Assembly (NCBI GenBank): GCA_032622095.1
Contig: CP136061.1
Location: forward strand, 200,934,244-200,998,243
Origin: Siphonodentalium dalli
Lineage: Eukaryota; Mollusca; Scaphopoda; Gadilida; Siphonodentaliidae
Reading direction: 5' to 3'
DNA: 64,000 nt
Under the pieces are notes generated by a model. That model searched no databases and was not told where the DNA came from. It saw only the letters and a list, made by a program, of their open reading frames with translations. Positions 1 through 12,159 of the stretch are shown here, piece after piece. Positions within the stretch are counted from its first letter, which is position 1. Every line of letters begins with the position of its first letter. The position numbers and the translations under genes are program-made.

Positions 1-2066
1 AGATCCCATGAAAAGTTAGAATCCAATAGACAGGGAGGAGGTGATGTAGAGTATGGTGCCATTGTGAGTAAGAAGATGTACAGGGAATATGGAGGGGGGA
101 GGCAGAAGTGAGGCAAGTATTGTTTGAATGGTTCGTAGACATAAGGGGTACATTAAAGGGACGTCTACCTGTTAAATTGTTCCGTTCGAAAGCAAATGAA
201 CTCTATGATAGATGGCTGACTTCACAATCAGAGCCAGTTGAAGAGTGTGACAAGCTGCAATTTTCAAAACGTTGGATCAGGCAATGGATGGCGGAGTATA
301 ACGTGAGCCTGAGAAAACCTAACAAATGTTTTGCTGTGTCTCAGGAAAAACGGATCTCACGAATTATCGCATTCTTAAAAAATGTCTACAGAGTGCGATG
401 TTACTTCAGTTTGAAATTTAAAAAAGAGCCTATATTCATCAATGGGGACCAGATGCCTCTGCATCGGAATGAGTCGGCCAACCAGAAGACATTAACGTTT
501 GAAGGAGAACCTGTATTCGTGAAAGAAAATTAAATGTTGTCGAGGGAAAGGTGCAATCTGTATACGCAGGTTTCTTCTGATGTGAAATCCCCACTCCCTG
601 ATCCCGAATTCGCGTTCAAGGGAAAGGGCGTCCGAATCAAGCTGGATAATCCAGCCTCATTAAATGTACACTAGGCCGAAAAGGGGTCATACCGCCTCGA
701 TACCATGTTGGCCACCATTAAAAGCCTGAAGAACAAGTACAACATGTTCACGCATAATGTCGGCAAGGACTACGCCGTATATATCCTAGACGACTATTCT
801 GTTCATGTGACGGAGGAGGTTAGGGAAGCATTGTTAAAGAGGGTATATCCTTATAATTCTAGGAGGTGGAATTAATGGTGACCTCCAAGTAAATGATACC
901 CACATACACCACCAGTTGAAGTCGGCGTATATAGAACATGAGAGTGCATTAATGTTGAAGGAGAATCCAAACAAAATACCAGCTCCCAGTAGGGATGATA
1001 TGATGGAGATGCTACTGAAAAGTTGGAGAGCTCTAAACATCGATACCGTAGAGGCCTTGAAATCAAACTTTATATTAAACAATTTAGATGGGTCTGAAGA
1101 TTACAAGGTGTCGGACAAACTGTTTTCACTTGTTGGGCCCCAAATTAAGGCATTCCGCGATAAACTCATGCCGTCTGCACAACCATCAAACCTGCAGGAG
1201 CTGCTCAAAACCATCACTCCACCAGAAGGTGTTCATGTGAAGGGTGTTACCAGCACTAGTACTACTATTAGTAGTAGCACCACGGACGCACCTTTCGATG
1301 AAGGACGGGAGTTACTTGACTGTGAGGGCGATGGAATTGTAAATCTTGTTGATGCTGAAGATGTTTCTTCTGATGACGAGGGAAGTACTAACGCCAGTAA
1401 GGATACTCCTGCATCTAGTAGTTCCACCAATGTTGATCAACCTCTTCTAGTAAATGTTGCCGACAACACTAGTAGTACCGTCAATAGAACTGAAGTTTCT
1501 CTCCCGGAGTGCACCGATGAGTCTATCAACAGTGACACAGCCTTCCTGAATGATTTGGGAATTGTTCTAAAAAACACGAGAAACAAACATCAAGGCTGCC
1601 TTATATGTGTCAAACGAAGGACACCTACTCCAAAGGAAGAAAAAGCCTTAAGAGAAGGCTCCATATCACTCAGGATGTGACACAGGACAGCTCTGAGAGA
1701 ACTGAAGTTGAATGCTCTGCTCCTATATGTACTACTAGCAGTAGTTATATTAACATTGAACCCAACTTGGAAGATACTATTAATGTTTCGGAATGCATGG
1801 AAGTTGAACCTGACACTTTAAATAAACCTCGAACTTACATCTTAGTGAAGAAGTTAAACCATACATTACCAGCTTGTGTGACGGCTGAAACCCCACTAAC
1901 TGTGCAGTTTTTCGAACCAATCACAAGTAGCCGTTCCAATGATGGTCTTTATAGACCCTCTGATATTTTGTCCATTCAATGTAAGGATGTTGACAAAATT
2001 GTCTGTGACCCAGAGATCATATCTGCTGGGTCCAGGCAACTGCTGTATAAATTCTATGCCTGTTGA
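1..2066 (+). pseudogene. Decayed pogo/Tigger-type DDE transposase, 5' end cut by window edge
   Basis: This is a cut-and-paste transposase remnant of the Tc1/mariner-pogo (DDE_1) type. Reading starts in frame 1 at the window edge (1-106), moves to frame 3 (108-671), then frame 1 (about 856-1677), and the tail at 1605-2066 is open in frame 3. The DNA-binding region is at the left. The first catalytic Asp lies in INGDQMPLHRNES (about 430-475), the second in ILDDYSVH (about 783-806), and the third in LQVNDTHIHHQLK (about 883-920). Breaks: a shift near 106, TAA at 531-533, TAG at 672-674 and a shift near 850-858. After the catalytic core there is a Ser/Thr/Asp-rich tail, as is usual for this family. 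The breaks are few for the length, so it died fairly recently. The 1605-2066 frame may be the true C-terminus or a shadow. Superfamily call is firm; subfamily is not. Confidence 0.8.
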
Positions 2067-2153
2067 AACTTTTGAAAGCAATGTTTGTTCTGTGAATTGG
2101 AATTTAAAATATTAACATGTTTAATTTCAGAATTTGTTATTCTTTTATATATA

Positions 2154-2752
2154 CTAGCAGATTAGCCCGCCACTGGCGGGATTGGTCCCATGGCTTTGGT
2201 CGATCCATTATTTTTTCTTTTTTCAATGTAACTCCGTACAGGCACGCCGACAGCATGCTATCATTTGCGGGTACCCGTTTCAAGGTCATGTTGGGTGGAC
2301 AAAATAACCGGACAAAAATATTCCCCGTCCCGAGTTTACCATACGTAACAAATTTCACGTCGATGCACATGTCACCGCTGACGACCGAGATAACGCCCAA
2401 GGTCATTTGTGGGTACCCGTTTCAAGGTGAAGGTCACCTCAGGCGGACAAACTGACCCGACTAAAATCTCCACCGTCCATTGGAAGCCCTAAGTACGAAA
2501 TTTCGTGTAGTTTCAGAGACGGTCGATTGAGCCGTATTTATACTCGTGTATATAGCTCTTTAACAACGACACCGCAGATACGAACGCTCCTTAATCATTA
2601 ACCCATCAATTCCAACGACGGTGGCAGGGCGAAGGGTGACGGAGTGCTCGGACGTTCTCAGGAGCGGTGCGATGGCACTTCTCGTGGCTTTCTACCCTTA
2701 GATAGCAAGTTTGGGCTCAATAGGTCGAGCTGTTTTCGAGTCTATAAAGGAT

Positions 2753-2785
<33 letters not shown>

Positions 2786-2834
2786 GCTATATATATATAT
2801 ATATATATACAGAAGTCTCAAAATATATAGTAGA
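2154..2834 (-). mobile_element. Non-autonomous Helitron-like element
   Basis: Read on the minus strand, the 3' end shows a hairpin with a 6-bp stem (CCCGCC/GGCGGG, 2166-2180), then 8 bases, then CTAG at 2157-2154 followed by T. This is the standard Helitron 3' end (hairpin, CTRR, host T). The 5' end is placed near 2834 because the block ending GAAGTCTCAAAATATATAG recurs at the matching place in the copy at 10895-11987. A CA/TA microsatellite lies inside at 2753-2810. No Rep/helicase is encoded, so it is non-autonomous. Confidence 0.6.
2753..2810. repeat. (CA)n(TA)n microsatellite
   Basis: A run of ACACAC passes into TATATA with one AGCT interruption. It lies near the 5' end of the Helitron-like element; a shorter CA run sits at the same place in the related copy near 11940. 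Confidence 0.9.
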
Positions 2835-4000
2835 CAAGGGTTCATACTAGTAAGGGGTATATATATAGTACAAGAAAGAATACAGAAGTATTTGTCAACA
2901 CAAGACATATTCTGTTCTAGTTAGTACCACATGTGCTTGTATCAATCGTAAAAACATACCCATCAGAAATAAAATAAAATAAAATCTTAAAAGCAAATTA
3001 TAATACAAATTTGTAAATACTATACTGTAGTATAAAATGATGGTTTTCTTCTTCACACCGACCATTCGAAAACGCGCATCTGTGTTGCCAACCGCGCTTC
3101 TACGACGATACAACCGCGCATCTCTATTTTTATGTTGCAATTTCTAGTTACGAAATAGAGAAAAATACAGTGTTTAATTAATTTTGACAGAATGGAACGG
3201 TTGGTATAGAAGCAGTTACATTAGCTCAATACCTCGATATTTGCCGGGTTGAATTCGATACAACTTTGTATATTTCATTAAAGCATTGCGGTAGAAATAG
3301 GCTGCAGAAACAGCCAGGGGTCCTAACTTTGGAACAAATTTTTTCACAATGTATCGGAATTTAGCAACACGGTTGAGTATTTCTCGTCATTTTTTTCGGA
3401 TTCCTATAGTCAAATCTTCCTGCAATCACCTTGCGTTGAAATTTGTGTTTCTGATTTAGCCAATTTCCATAGAATGAGTCGATTTCGGAAGTGGGTATAT
3501 CGAAAAATATACGACAATGCTTCTTTGTGACCAACAACCAACCATCTATGTTGCCGAATTCCCGTCTGATTATAACTAAAGTAAATATCACGTGTATACG
3601 TGTCGGAATCGATGTATAGAGGAGACTACTTCGTTTCCTAAACGAGATGTACTCAAATTCGTGTCGGCTCGTGCTGAACTGACACATTCGATGAATTATA
3701 TTATTCAAATCAGCTGATAAACGAGTCCCATATGTTATTGAATGTTGTAGCATGATATACTTGATAATGAGCTGTTTCGAGTTGGAACCTTCACATACAG
3801 TGAAGTACATAAGTAAGGAACAGGTAATAACTAAGAAATATATCCCCGCATTATTTTTTCGAGTTTATAATGGTCCCTGTCAAAACTTCAAAAAGTTCCC
3901 ATGTTTTGTACTGGTGGATTATGATTTATACGGGTGTTAGTCAGAATAGAGATTCATGGCATGATCTAAACCTTTTAAGATAAATCAATAAGCATTTCAA
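2835..4000. other. Unique-looking AT-rich spacer
   Basis: No gene recognised. An open frame on the minus strand (3361-3810, 149 codons) has no family motif and no splice context that I can support, so it is not called. The segment separates the Helitron-like element from the large inverted-repeat structure. Confidence 0.5.
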
Positions 4001-5026
4001 TGTTAAAAAGAATTACCAACTAATATAAACAACATGTAATTGGTATGTTTCGCCCCATACCGTTATATAGTGAAACCGGCACACATATAAGCGTGCACCG
4101 TGCAAACGCTGTATAATGTGCCCTCAAACGGTTCACGTTTTGTATTAAGTCATTCTATATATGTCTTACTATTTTAATCCATCGTGGATTTATACTGGTT
4201 TCATTTGTTCAGCCAGGTAACATTTGTCATAAACACATAACCAAAACATAGCGTGAATCAAGCGATGTCATGATCAATCCGTTCGATTGTGTCATAGCCA
4301 GTGGTCGCTGTTCTGGATTTAACCGGTACATGTAAATGCTATGACAATCTCGTAATCTCGGTAATACTATTTGGTCTACGCTATACTTACATCTGCCACC
4401 GATTTAACAGAAAAATAATCTTCCGATACAATTAATATATATTACGGTATTCATATTTCGTTAGACCACATATCGTCGTAGTTTTTCTTATCTTAGGGCG
4501 AGATGATTCATACATTAAGAACTTTGTATTACCCACTGTGTATAAGCGTGCTAGTTTAACTGTCCGTTAAGATTTCAGTCAACCCAAAGTCAATCACTTT
4601 CACTAACAAGCTTGTTATATCGACATGACAAGTGCAGCCATATGGATGTAACATGTGCGAGAATGTTCTATTTTAATCAGCGCAACATAATGGACAATAC
4701 TGTCTCACATATTCACTATTCATATATAGTCTTAGTCTGCATTCGAGAAAAATGTGAGTATCATCTAATGCGACGCTAGTCGATATAGTGTTTATGTGGG
4801 AGACTATGGCGGTATATTTGTACTTTCATTATATTCTCAATTGTTTAAATGCGTTCGCTCCAAAAGTATAAATTTTAAAATTCTGCACATATCATTGGAG
4901 TTTACACCACATCACCTAATGGGCCTGTTAGCATATAATGCAATATTAAATCAGGTTTGAATGCGTGTGAACCACTTTAAACTAAGCTTATGATATCGAT
5001 TACGTCAATTGCACCATGTACAACTA
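4001..5026 (+). repeat. Left arm of about 1.02-kb inverted repeat
   Basis: This arm matches, in reverse complement and at 90 percent or better by eye with small indels, 6908-7767 continued at 12160-12322. The outer limit is near AATGTTAAAAAGAATTACC (4000); the inner limit is near the block TTGCACCATGTACAAC (about 5010-5026). It contains the unoccupied version of the site (TATAT near 4155-4165) that the 4.39-kb insertion entered in the other arm. The two arms plus centre look like one long-TIR element or an inverted duplication. Confidence 0.8.
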
Positions 5027-5450
5027 TGTAGTGATGTTTTCAAGCGTATATACAAAAGGTGGGGGTTTTATACAAAGATGGGGGTTTCAATATTCTTGCC
5101 AAAAGTAATTATGCAATAATGTGTTAATCAACCGATCCACGAAAGCAACTTTCAGTCCAGGATAAAAGCTGATATAAACTGAACGCATATCGATTTACAT
5201 AGACTCTTAAAAATTATTACACTCAATTCGTTAATTTTGGTTTTAATAATATTGTGTAGATCAATAAACTCATTAGCCACAGCGCGTCTATATAGATGTA
5301 TACCCGAATTGGTATGCATTATACGTAATATATAATACAGTTTTGTCGGAAAATACATATGACAACTGCATCATAACATCCGGCCTTACGGTCGTGATAT
5401 AAAAACAAATCTATAAACACACTAATAAAATATAACTATCACAACTTGGG
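5027..5450. other. Left non-repeated centre of inverted-repeat structure
   Basis: This AT-rich stretch lies between the left arm and the nucleoprotein-like gene. It has G-rich steps (AAGGTGGGGGTTTTATAC and a near copy, about 5055-5085) but no gene that I can support. Confidence 0.4.
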
Positions 5451-5484
5451 ATACAAGTTTTGAAGAGCCTTATTAACCCAAAAC

Positions 5485-6604
5485 ATGTTCCACCTAACAG
5501 ATCGGCAAGAGCACACATTACCCCCGCCATTACAACCTCAGATAACTCCTTTTTACAGCCCAAACCCTGTTTTATTTACCTCCTCCAATCCTAACATGAG
5601 TGCTTATCTCATATCTGAGATATGCGCTCGATCACAGAGCATAGATGAACCGATAAGACTGCTACAAGCTATAATAAATGGAGTAGCCAGTCTTGTACCA
5701 GATATCATGACAACCTCCATGTTGACGTGCTTCAAGATCCTCATGTTCTTCAAAGTGATGAAAGATCCTACTCGAGATGAACTCAGAAGAGGCATTGAGA
5801 AGTGGGGACCTGCTTCACAATATCCCATAACACCAGAAGACGCAGCAGTCCTCATTATTGCTGTCTTAAATTTCCTTGGCAAGGAAATTACAGATGCCAA
5901 TTTGAGGAGGTACATTGATAATAGAATTAGAGCTTATTCTGGAAAGATTGGTCATGAGCTGACACTAAGTCATGATGACTTTCCCAAAAAGAACGTCCTC
6001 AGCAAATTCTACAAGCTTCTTGGAAGTGATCCCGAGGCAAAACTTAGGATGTTCACTCTTCTAAAAACCATGTCCAAACATGGTGGTCGTATAATACAAC
6101 ATTCTGCCTTGTATACGATGAACATGCTATCTTATTCCGGCATGACCCACATTGCACTCATCGATATAGACCGAAATGTATGCTCTTGATGCTCGACAAG
6201 TTCGATGTTGAGCTCACAGCTCTCTACGAACTTCTAAAAGACCTAGGAAAATACCAAAAGAGGATCAGCCCTATGTCAAACTCTGCGGCAACCCAATAAT
6301 TCAAGCCAAATGCAACAGAAAACACTTACTTTTGTTAACCACACTGGCAAAAGAAATTGGGAGAGTTACAGAACCTTCCTTAGACAACTGTGCAGGAGGA
6401 CTCTCAACAACACCTGATTGGATGTTAGAGGCCATAGAAGTATACCAGGCCGAGGAAGAAACCTTGAAAAAAGACGTCAGCAGGGTCATATTAGACACAA
6501 AAATGTATACCAATGCTGAGAAGGAACATCTTCTCGCAGCGCTTGCTCGACACAGAAGAGAACACCAAACAAGAGACTATTCAGATGAGGGAGATTTCAA
6601 ATGA
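5485..6604 (+). pseudogene. Broken nucleoprotein-like gene, possible endogenous element of a mononegavirus
   Basis: A mostly helical protein of about 370 residues is encoded in three frames: frame 1 from ATG 5485 to about 6165, frame 3 to about 6240, then frame 2 to the stop at 6602-6604. The two shifts near 6165 and 6240 break it; apart from them there is no internal stop. No enzyme motif is seen. The protein is alpha-helical and basic-acidic mixed, with a central SYSGMTHIAL segment and a charged C-terminal tail, which suits an RNA-virus nucleoprotein. The best external hint is downstream: CTATAAAAAAAAACC then AACAG at 6641-6661 resembles the gene-end, A-tract and gene-start junction of rhabdovirus-like genomes. 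The virus origin is inference. Alternatives are a gene carried by the long inverted-repeat element, or an unrelated host gene. Its place inside the inverted repeat is unusual for a virus insertion. Confidence 0.4.
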
Positions 6605-6640
6605 GAACTCAAGCAATCTATTTTTTATCTTAAATTTCCT

Positions 6641-6661
6641 ATAAAAAAAAACCAGCTAACA
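6641..6661 (+). promoter_or_regulatory. A-tract followed by AACAG, resembling a mononegavirus gene junction
   Basis: CTATAAAAAAAAACC is followed by AGCTAACAGTG, 37 bases after the stop codon of the nucleoprotein-like gene. Rhabdovirus-like junctions carry a TATG/A7 gene end, a short spacer and an AACAG-type gene start. The match is short and could be chance in AT-rich DNA. Confidence 0.3.
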
Positions 6662-6907
6662 GTGATCATCACACAGAATAGAACTCTTTTTTTCCATTGA
6701 GGACCTTTACCTGCGCTTAAATGGAATGCTCTACCAAAGTACGAATTTGGGAGCAACGTCACTTCGCTACAGAGACGTCACAATCGAAATAATTTATGTC
6801 ATGAAACCCATTGTTTCACGTTTTGCTGAAAAAAAAAATGCGAATGACATCATATATCACCAAACTGACTGGTAATATCCAATTATTCACTATGTCACAT
6901 TCGTAAT

Positions 6908-7767
6908 GTTGTACGTGGTGCAATTGATGTAATCGATATCATAAGCTCAGTTTAAAGTGGTTCACACGCATTCAAACCTGATTTAATATTGCCCATTAAG
7001 TGATGTCGTGTAAAGTCCAATCATATGTGCAGAAATTTTAAAATTTATACTTTTGGAGCGAACGCATTTAAACAAAGGAGAATATAATGAAAGTACAAAT
7101 ATACCGCCACAGTCTCCTCCATAAACACTATATCGACTAGCGTCGCATTAGATGATACTCATGTTTTCATCGAATGCAGAGTAAGACTATATATGAATAG
7201 TGAATATATGAGACAGTATTGTCCATTATGTTGCGCTGATTAAAATAGAACGTTCTCGCACATGTTACATCCATATGGCCGCATTTGTCGTCATGTCGAT
7301 ATAACAAGCTTGTTAGTGAAAAGTGATTGACTTTGGGTTGACTGAAATCTTAACGGACAGTTAAATTAGCACGATTATACACAGTGGGTAATACAAAGTT
7401 CTTAATGTATGAATCTTCTCGCCCTAAGATAAGAACAACTACTACGATATGTGGTCTAACGAAATATGAATACCGTAATATATATTAATGGTATCGGAAG
7501 ATTATTTTTCGGTGAAATCGGTGGCAGATGTAAGTATAGCGTAGACCAAATAGTATTACCGAGATTACGAGATTGTCATACCACTTACATGTACCGGTTA
7601 AATCCAGAACAGCGACCACTGTCACAATCGAACGGATTGATCATGACATCGCTTGATTCACGCTAGGTTTTGGTGGCGAAAGATTATGTGTTTATGACAA
7701 ATGTTACCTGGCTGAACAAATGAAACCAGTATAAATCCACGATGGATTAAAATGGTGAGACATATAT
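6908..7767 (-). repeat. Right arm of inverted repeat, inner part
   Basis: This is the reverse complement of about 4155-5026. It ends exactly where the TATAT target duplication of the 4.39-kb insertion begins; the arm resumes at 12160. Confidence 0.8.
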
Positions 7768-8772
7768 CACACGGCACAATCGTTTCGACGATTCTACGAC
7801 CAATTCCACGATTCTGCGGCTTGACAACCACGGTGCTGCGGCAGTTCAACGATTCTGCGGCCTTATTATACGTGATATTTTATGACAAACATAGATAAAG
7901 GGTCCTTTTACTGAATTGGGACGATAAAAGTGGGCTTCTTCTTGCATGCATCGTGTAGAGTAGACTTTGCAGGTCCACCAGGTTAATTCACGGAATACAT
8001 ACGAAGATGAGATATATACATAAAATGAGTCACAATCGGCTCGGTCAAGTCTGGATAATCCGATCAAACCGCGAACCGATCGCAAAAGTAATTTCTTGGG
8101 CTACAAGGGGACATTAACGGTGCGAACATTAACATCCAACGTAAGCTTTGATAGCATAAATGTATTATTTGTCAAATTCGTACCCCCGTTGACGCAATAT
8201 TCGATTAAACTATACACAGAAATGCAGTAACGGTGTCAACTATTTGACAACGCCCCGCTTCGACCATGACAACGACGATTGGGCGACTCGTTGAACGGTA
8301 ATTTTCATTTGTATACGATGTATCGGTCACTGCACTATTATCGGACAGCTTATTTATGCGTATAAGCCCGTGTATGCTGCATCAATAAATGTTTGGAACA
8401 GTGTCTTCGTTGTACAATGCACATGTCCTGGATTCAATACAGTATACTGTGTATTTACTGATCCCCACCTGTGAATCTATAGAGACCAAGTCACATAAGA
8501 GATATAGTGGATTGGACAAAGGGTGACACACATGCTCGTGTAAAAATATATGTTGATACAGGTCGTAAACCCAAGCCAACCACTGCCTATAAATGAGTAT
8601 GTTGGACTAGTATGCATATAGTATGAATTTTATTTGATACATTGTTTTGAAAACTGTACAAATATTTATCGACAACACGAATTTTGTATTTTCGCATTCC
8701 GGCTAATCTTCATCCGTATCATTACTTCGTACTCGATAGACTTTCATATAGACTATAGAAACAGCCATATGC

Positions 8773-9092
8773 GTGCGACGTGACCTTGAAATCGGATCAA
8801 TTCAAAGTCAAATCGAGAATTTTGATGGGATTTTCACGAAATCTGATACATTGCGTTGCTTTTGTCCACTGAGTGTTTTGGACGGGTCAAATCGTGACCC
8901 CGACCTGACCTTCAAAATTATCAATTCAAGGTCAAGTCGGGTAAAACCGGATGGATTTCGACGGGCACGTTTGTCGGGTACTTTTGTCCGGGCAGTGTTT
9001 TTGGACTGGTCAAATCGTGACCCCACTTGACCTTGACCTTCAAAATGGACAATTCAAGGTCAAAGCCCGGACGAAGTCGGGTCACCTTCTAG
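8773..9092 (+). mobile_element. 3' end of a Helitron-like element with internal tandem repeats
   Basis: It ends with a hairpin (CCCG...CGGG, 9066-9081), 7 bases, then CTAG (9089-9092) and T. Upstream are two or more copies of a unit of about 120 bp holding GTCAAATCGTGACCCC and AATTCAAGGTCAA (8866-8940 and 8982-9069, with a weaker copy at 8785-8825). The 5' end could not be placed. Confidence 0.6.
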
Positions 9093-9094
9093 TA

Positions 9095-9440
9095 TCTATA
9101 TAAAAGTTGAGTGTGTGTGTCTTTCTGTAACTATGTCATGCTTTACGATGCGTTCAAAATATATGACCCTCATATCCATTGCACCCAATTTTTTATCATT
9201 TCTGCACCACATCTTAGAATAAGCGAGATCACCTAGTCGCGGCCATATTGGATTACTCAGACCCCATTCCGCGGTTTAAGTCTACGTGTCAAAGTTCTGG
9301 AGATGCATTCCATATAAGGATTTTTTAATATTCATGAAATACATGTCCGCGTTCACGGAAAATATATAGCGGTAATTAAGGACGGATGATATAAATGATT
9401 TATATAGAGGATCCCCAACGAGAAATGTTGGGATATAACA
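9095..9440 (+). mobile_element. 5' end of a second Helitron-like element
   Basis: TCTATATAAAAGTTGAGTG begins at 9095 straight after the host A at 9094, three bases past the CTAG end of the previous element. A TC start followed by TATATAAAA and a TG-rich run is the usual Helitron 5' end. The 3' partner was not found on this strand, so the length is unknown. Confidence 0.5.
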
Positions 9441-10880
9441 TTTTATAAAACGAGTTTGATAACTTTCTTTATACCCTTTTTTAAAATATCAAAATCTTTA
9501 AAAGAAGCTGAAAATGCATGCACAATGGATATATTTACGGTGTCGGCCGAGACGCTACACAAACGTATACGACATAATAGCGCACTCTGGCTGGCGACGA
9601 AAAAATATAGTCCCCCAATTTGCCTCTTTGTTTTTGTATCTATTTTCGTCAATGCAAAGGAGTTGGGACCAAAATTTCCAATATCTAATGTTGGTGTCAT
9701 GCGCGGCTTTTCGAAAGTACTATTAATCCGCGCGGTCATTGCGGGTGTGATGTCAAGTATCCCGGGAAGCACGCACATATTCATCATTAGTGGATATAAG
9801 GAAATATGCAATATTAGGATCTTTTAATGATACAATATATACAACTTTGCCAAAGTGAAAAAAAAACACATTTAAAATGGAACATTATTTTGTCTTGAAT
9901 GTGTCTTTACTTCCTTTTGTGTTGTGGTAAGGAAATCAATATTAATTTTGTTAATCCGTCTTTTTAGCTCGTTTTCCTTCTTAAAATATGATTATGCGAT
10001 AAAGTGGATTTCAAATTCGTCCCAGTTATTTGCAAAATAATTTATTAACCTTGTCCATTTTAAAGTCAGCTTGAAAAAACACATTAGAGATTATCTATCC
10101 CGCCCACATTTCCCTATCTCTCTCTCTCTTCATCTCATCCTCCTCTCTCCCTCCCCTATCTCCCTCCCCTCCCCTCTTTCTCCCTATATATATATATATA
10201 TACCACAACGCGACTGAGAATAAGACATGTTGGCGATAAGAAAATACCGAGGCATTGTGAGTCGACTGCGTACAAACAGACGGAAGGAAAGTTGAATAGG
10301 CGGAAAGGCAATTTAAATCATGTAATGTGTGGTGCACATATATGGAAATTAAACATGTACAGTATAGCAATATACGATTCGGCATTACTTTATTTTACTT
10401 AGCTGGCTCCAAATAAAAGAGTCTTAATCTCGTAGGCTTGATGTCATGTGATTCATATGCGTATTCATGTCTATAGCGAGCGTGCCATTCATTAGAAAAC
10501 GACTTCTCGTGAGCACAAGTTAATGAAATTTCAATTGCTGGTCGCACAATCGTCGTTGTCATAGTCGACTCATCGGCGTTGTCAATTGAATGCGATGATA
10601 CCCCCGCAAATATGGACACAGCGCCATCAATCACAGAACTGAGGTTAACATCAGTTGTGAAAAATCACCCAAAGATGTATGGCTATGTTATTATTTGGTT
10701 TCCACTCAATTTTATAGGACATTATATATATTTTCTCAACTCTGAAGACGAATTTCACTCAGTGATGTGTGTAAAACCAGAACAACCGGTCTATTTGTGT
10801 CAAAGATTATGTATTGTTGTGCTAACTGTCTAGTGCTGAACTCTCTACCGATTATCGAATCGAAGATCGCCGTACCTAAT
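9441..10880. other. Interior of the 4.39-kb insertion, no recognised gene
   Basis: Open frames on both strands at 9443-9827 show no family motif and overlap each other. A polypyrimidine tract (CT and CCCT steps, 10115-10183) runs into a TA microsatellite at 10184-10202. Nothing else is supported. Confidence 0.4.
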
Positions 10881-10894
10881 AGAAATATAATATA

Positions 10895-11987
10895 CTAGCA
10901 GGTTAGCCCGCCACTGGCGGCATTCGTCCCATGGCTTTGTTTCAGAAACATGACATTTTTGTAATTATTTTGTTTTTATTTATTTTTGTTTTTTATTTTT
11001 TTTAAATTTAATTTTTTGTTTCTGGCGGAAAAATTTACCCGTAGAAATCGCCCCTTCCTAGGAACGACAGACAACGCATTCTTTGTTTCGTGAAATCTCT
11101 CTACGATAACATTGCATTGAATTGAAATTAAATTTTAAATTGTTTTAATTAAATTTTTTGTTTCTGGCGGAAAAATTTACCCGTAGAAATCCCCCCTTCC
11201 TAGGAACGACAGACAACGCATTCTTTGTTTCGTGAAATCTCTCTACGATAACATTGCATTGAATTTAAAACAAACGCTTCCCGTCGGGAAATCTGTCTTC
11301 GGGTCGTTGTTGGCATCACGGCTCCCCGAAAACTCTCACATTGCCGAAAACGTGTATTTAGTAATATCGTGTTTGTTGATTTTTACGGCTTGGGGGCTAT
11401 TTTCTTATTTAGCAAGTTTGAGCTCAATCGGTTAGAGTCTATAAAGGACACACTCATATATATGACACTTCCCGTAGGTAGCAAGTTTGAGCTCAATCGG
11501 CATTCCCTGGAATTTCCCGTAGATTGGCAGATTCCAGTAGCTTTATAACGGTATATCTGGGGAGAAATCTGATGCTATATTCGTGATTATCTGGGATGAT
11601 TTCGGTATATACCGAAGGTATATACTGTAAAATCAAAGCGCGCCATCCGTGCTCGCAGGGAATAAATTTCGAGCGATAACGTTTGCGTTCCCGTATAACT
11701 CTGCAGATGCGAATAACGTTGAATGGGAAACAGACGCTCTTTATAGAGATGCGTCAAAAACAAACGCTCATTAAATAATCACTTGATTAACTCCCGCCGA
11801 GCCTTTGCGGTGATTTGAGATTGGAGAACGGGTGCTCTGAGCTTCCCTAAACCGCTACCACGGTCGTGTCGGTGGTACTTGACACTTACATAGGAAGTTT
11901 GATCTCAATATGTACACGCGTTTTGGATTCTATGAAGTACACACACACACACACACATATACGAAGTCTCAAAATATATAGTATAGA
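10895..11987 (-). mobile_element. Helitron-like element, same family as 2154-2834
   Basis: The 3' end on the minus strand has a hairpin (CCGCC/GGCGG, 10908-10920), spacer, then CTAG (10898-10895) and T. The 5' end GA at 11986-11987 is followed by T, as expected for A-T insertion. Blocks GCAAGTTTGAGCTCAAT and GAAGTCTCAAAATATATAG are shared with the copy at 2154-2834. It contains a 142-bp direct duplication. Confidence 0.6.
11003..11265 (+). repeat. 142-bp tandem duplication
   Basis: TTTCTGGCGGAAAAATTTAC and about 120 following bases occur at 11019 and again 142 bases later, with one or two differences. The copies are within the Helitron-like element and look recent. Confidence 0.85.
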
Positions 11988-12159
11988 TAGATGTACATAT
12001 ACCTGTCCGTATTTCTGGATTTATTCATTCTTTAATTTTTTTTTAGTTTTTATCGCATCGGCCTGGTCGCAGAATCGTTAAATTGCCGCAGCACCGTGGT
12101 TGTCAAGCCGCAGAATCGTGGAATTGGTCGCAGAATCGTCGAAACGATTGTGCCGTGTG

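Larger units (their letters stand above)
7768..12159. mobile_element. 4.39-kb insertion with about 92-bp terminal inverted repeats and TATAT target duplication
   Basis: The ends are CACACGGCACAATCG at 7768 and its reverse complement ending at 12159. The inverted repeats run about 92 bp (7768-7859 and 12069-12159) with a few mismatches. TATAT flanks both ends (7763-7767 and 12160-12164), and the sister arm near 4160 shows the empty site with one TATAT. Each terminal repeat carries three copies of ACGATTCTGCG or a close variant, likely transposase-binding sites. No transposase is recognisable inside; the interior is filled with Helitron pieces. A CAC start with 5-bp duplication occurs in Transib/RAG-type elements, but the target here is AT-rich, so superfamily is open. 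Confidence 0.8.

Noticed and set aside
3361-3810. 149-codon minus-strand frame
   Set aside because: No motif, no splice support and no second copy to show conservation.
7466-7666. 66-codon frame in the right arm
   Set aside because: The sister arm breaks the frame, so it is not conserved coding sequence.
9443-9827. Opposed frames of about 122 codons on both strands
   Set aside because: Overlapping sense and antisense frames in element interior; neither has a recognisable domain.
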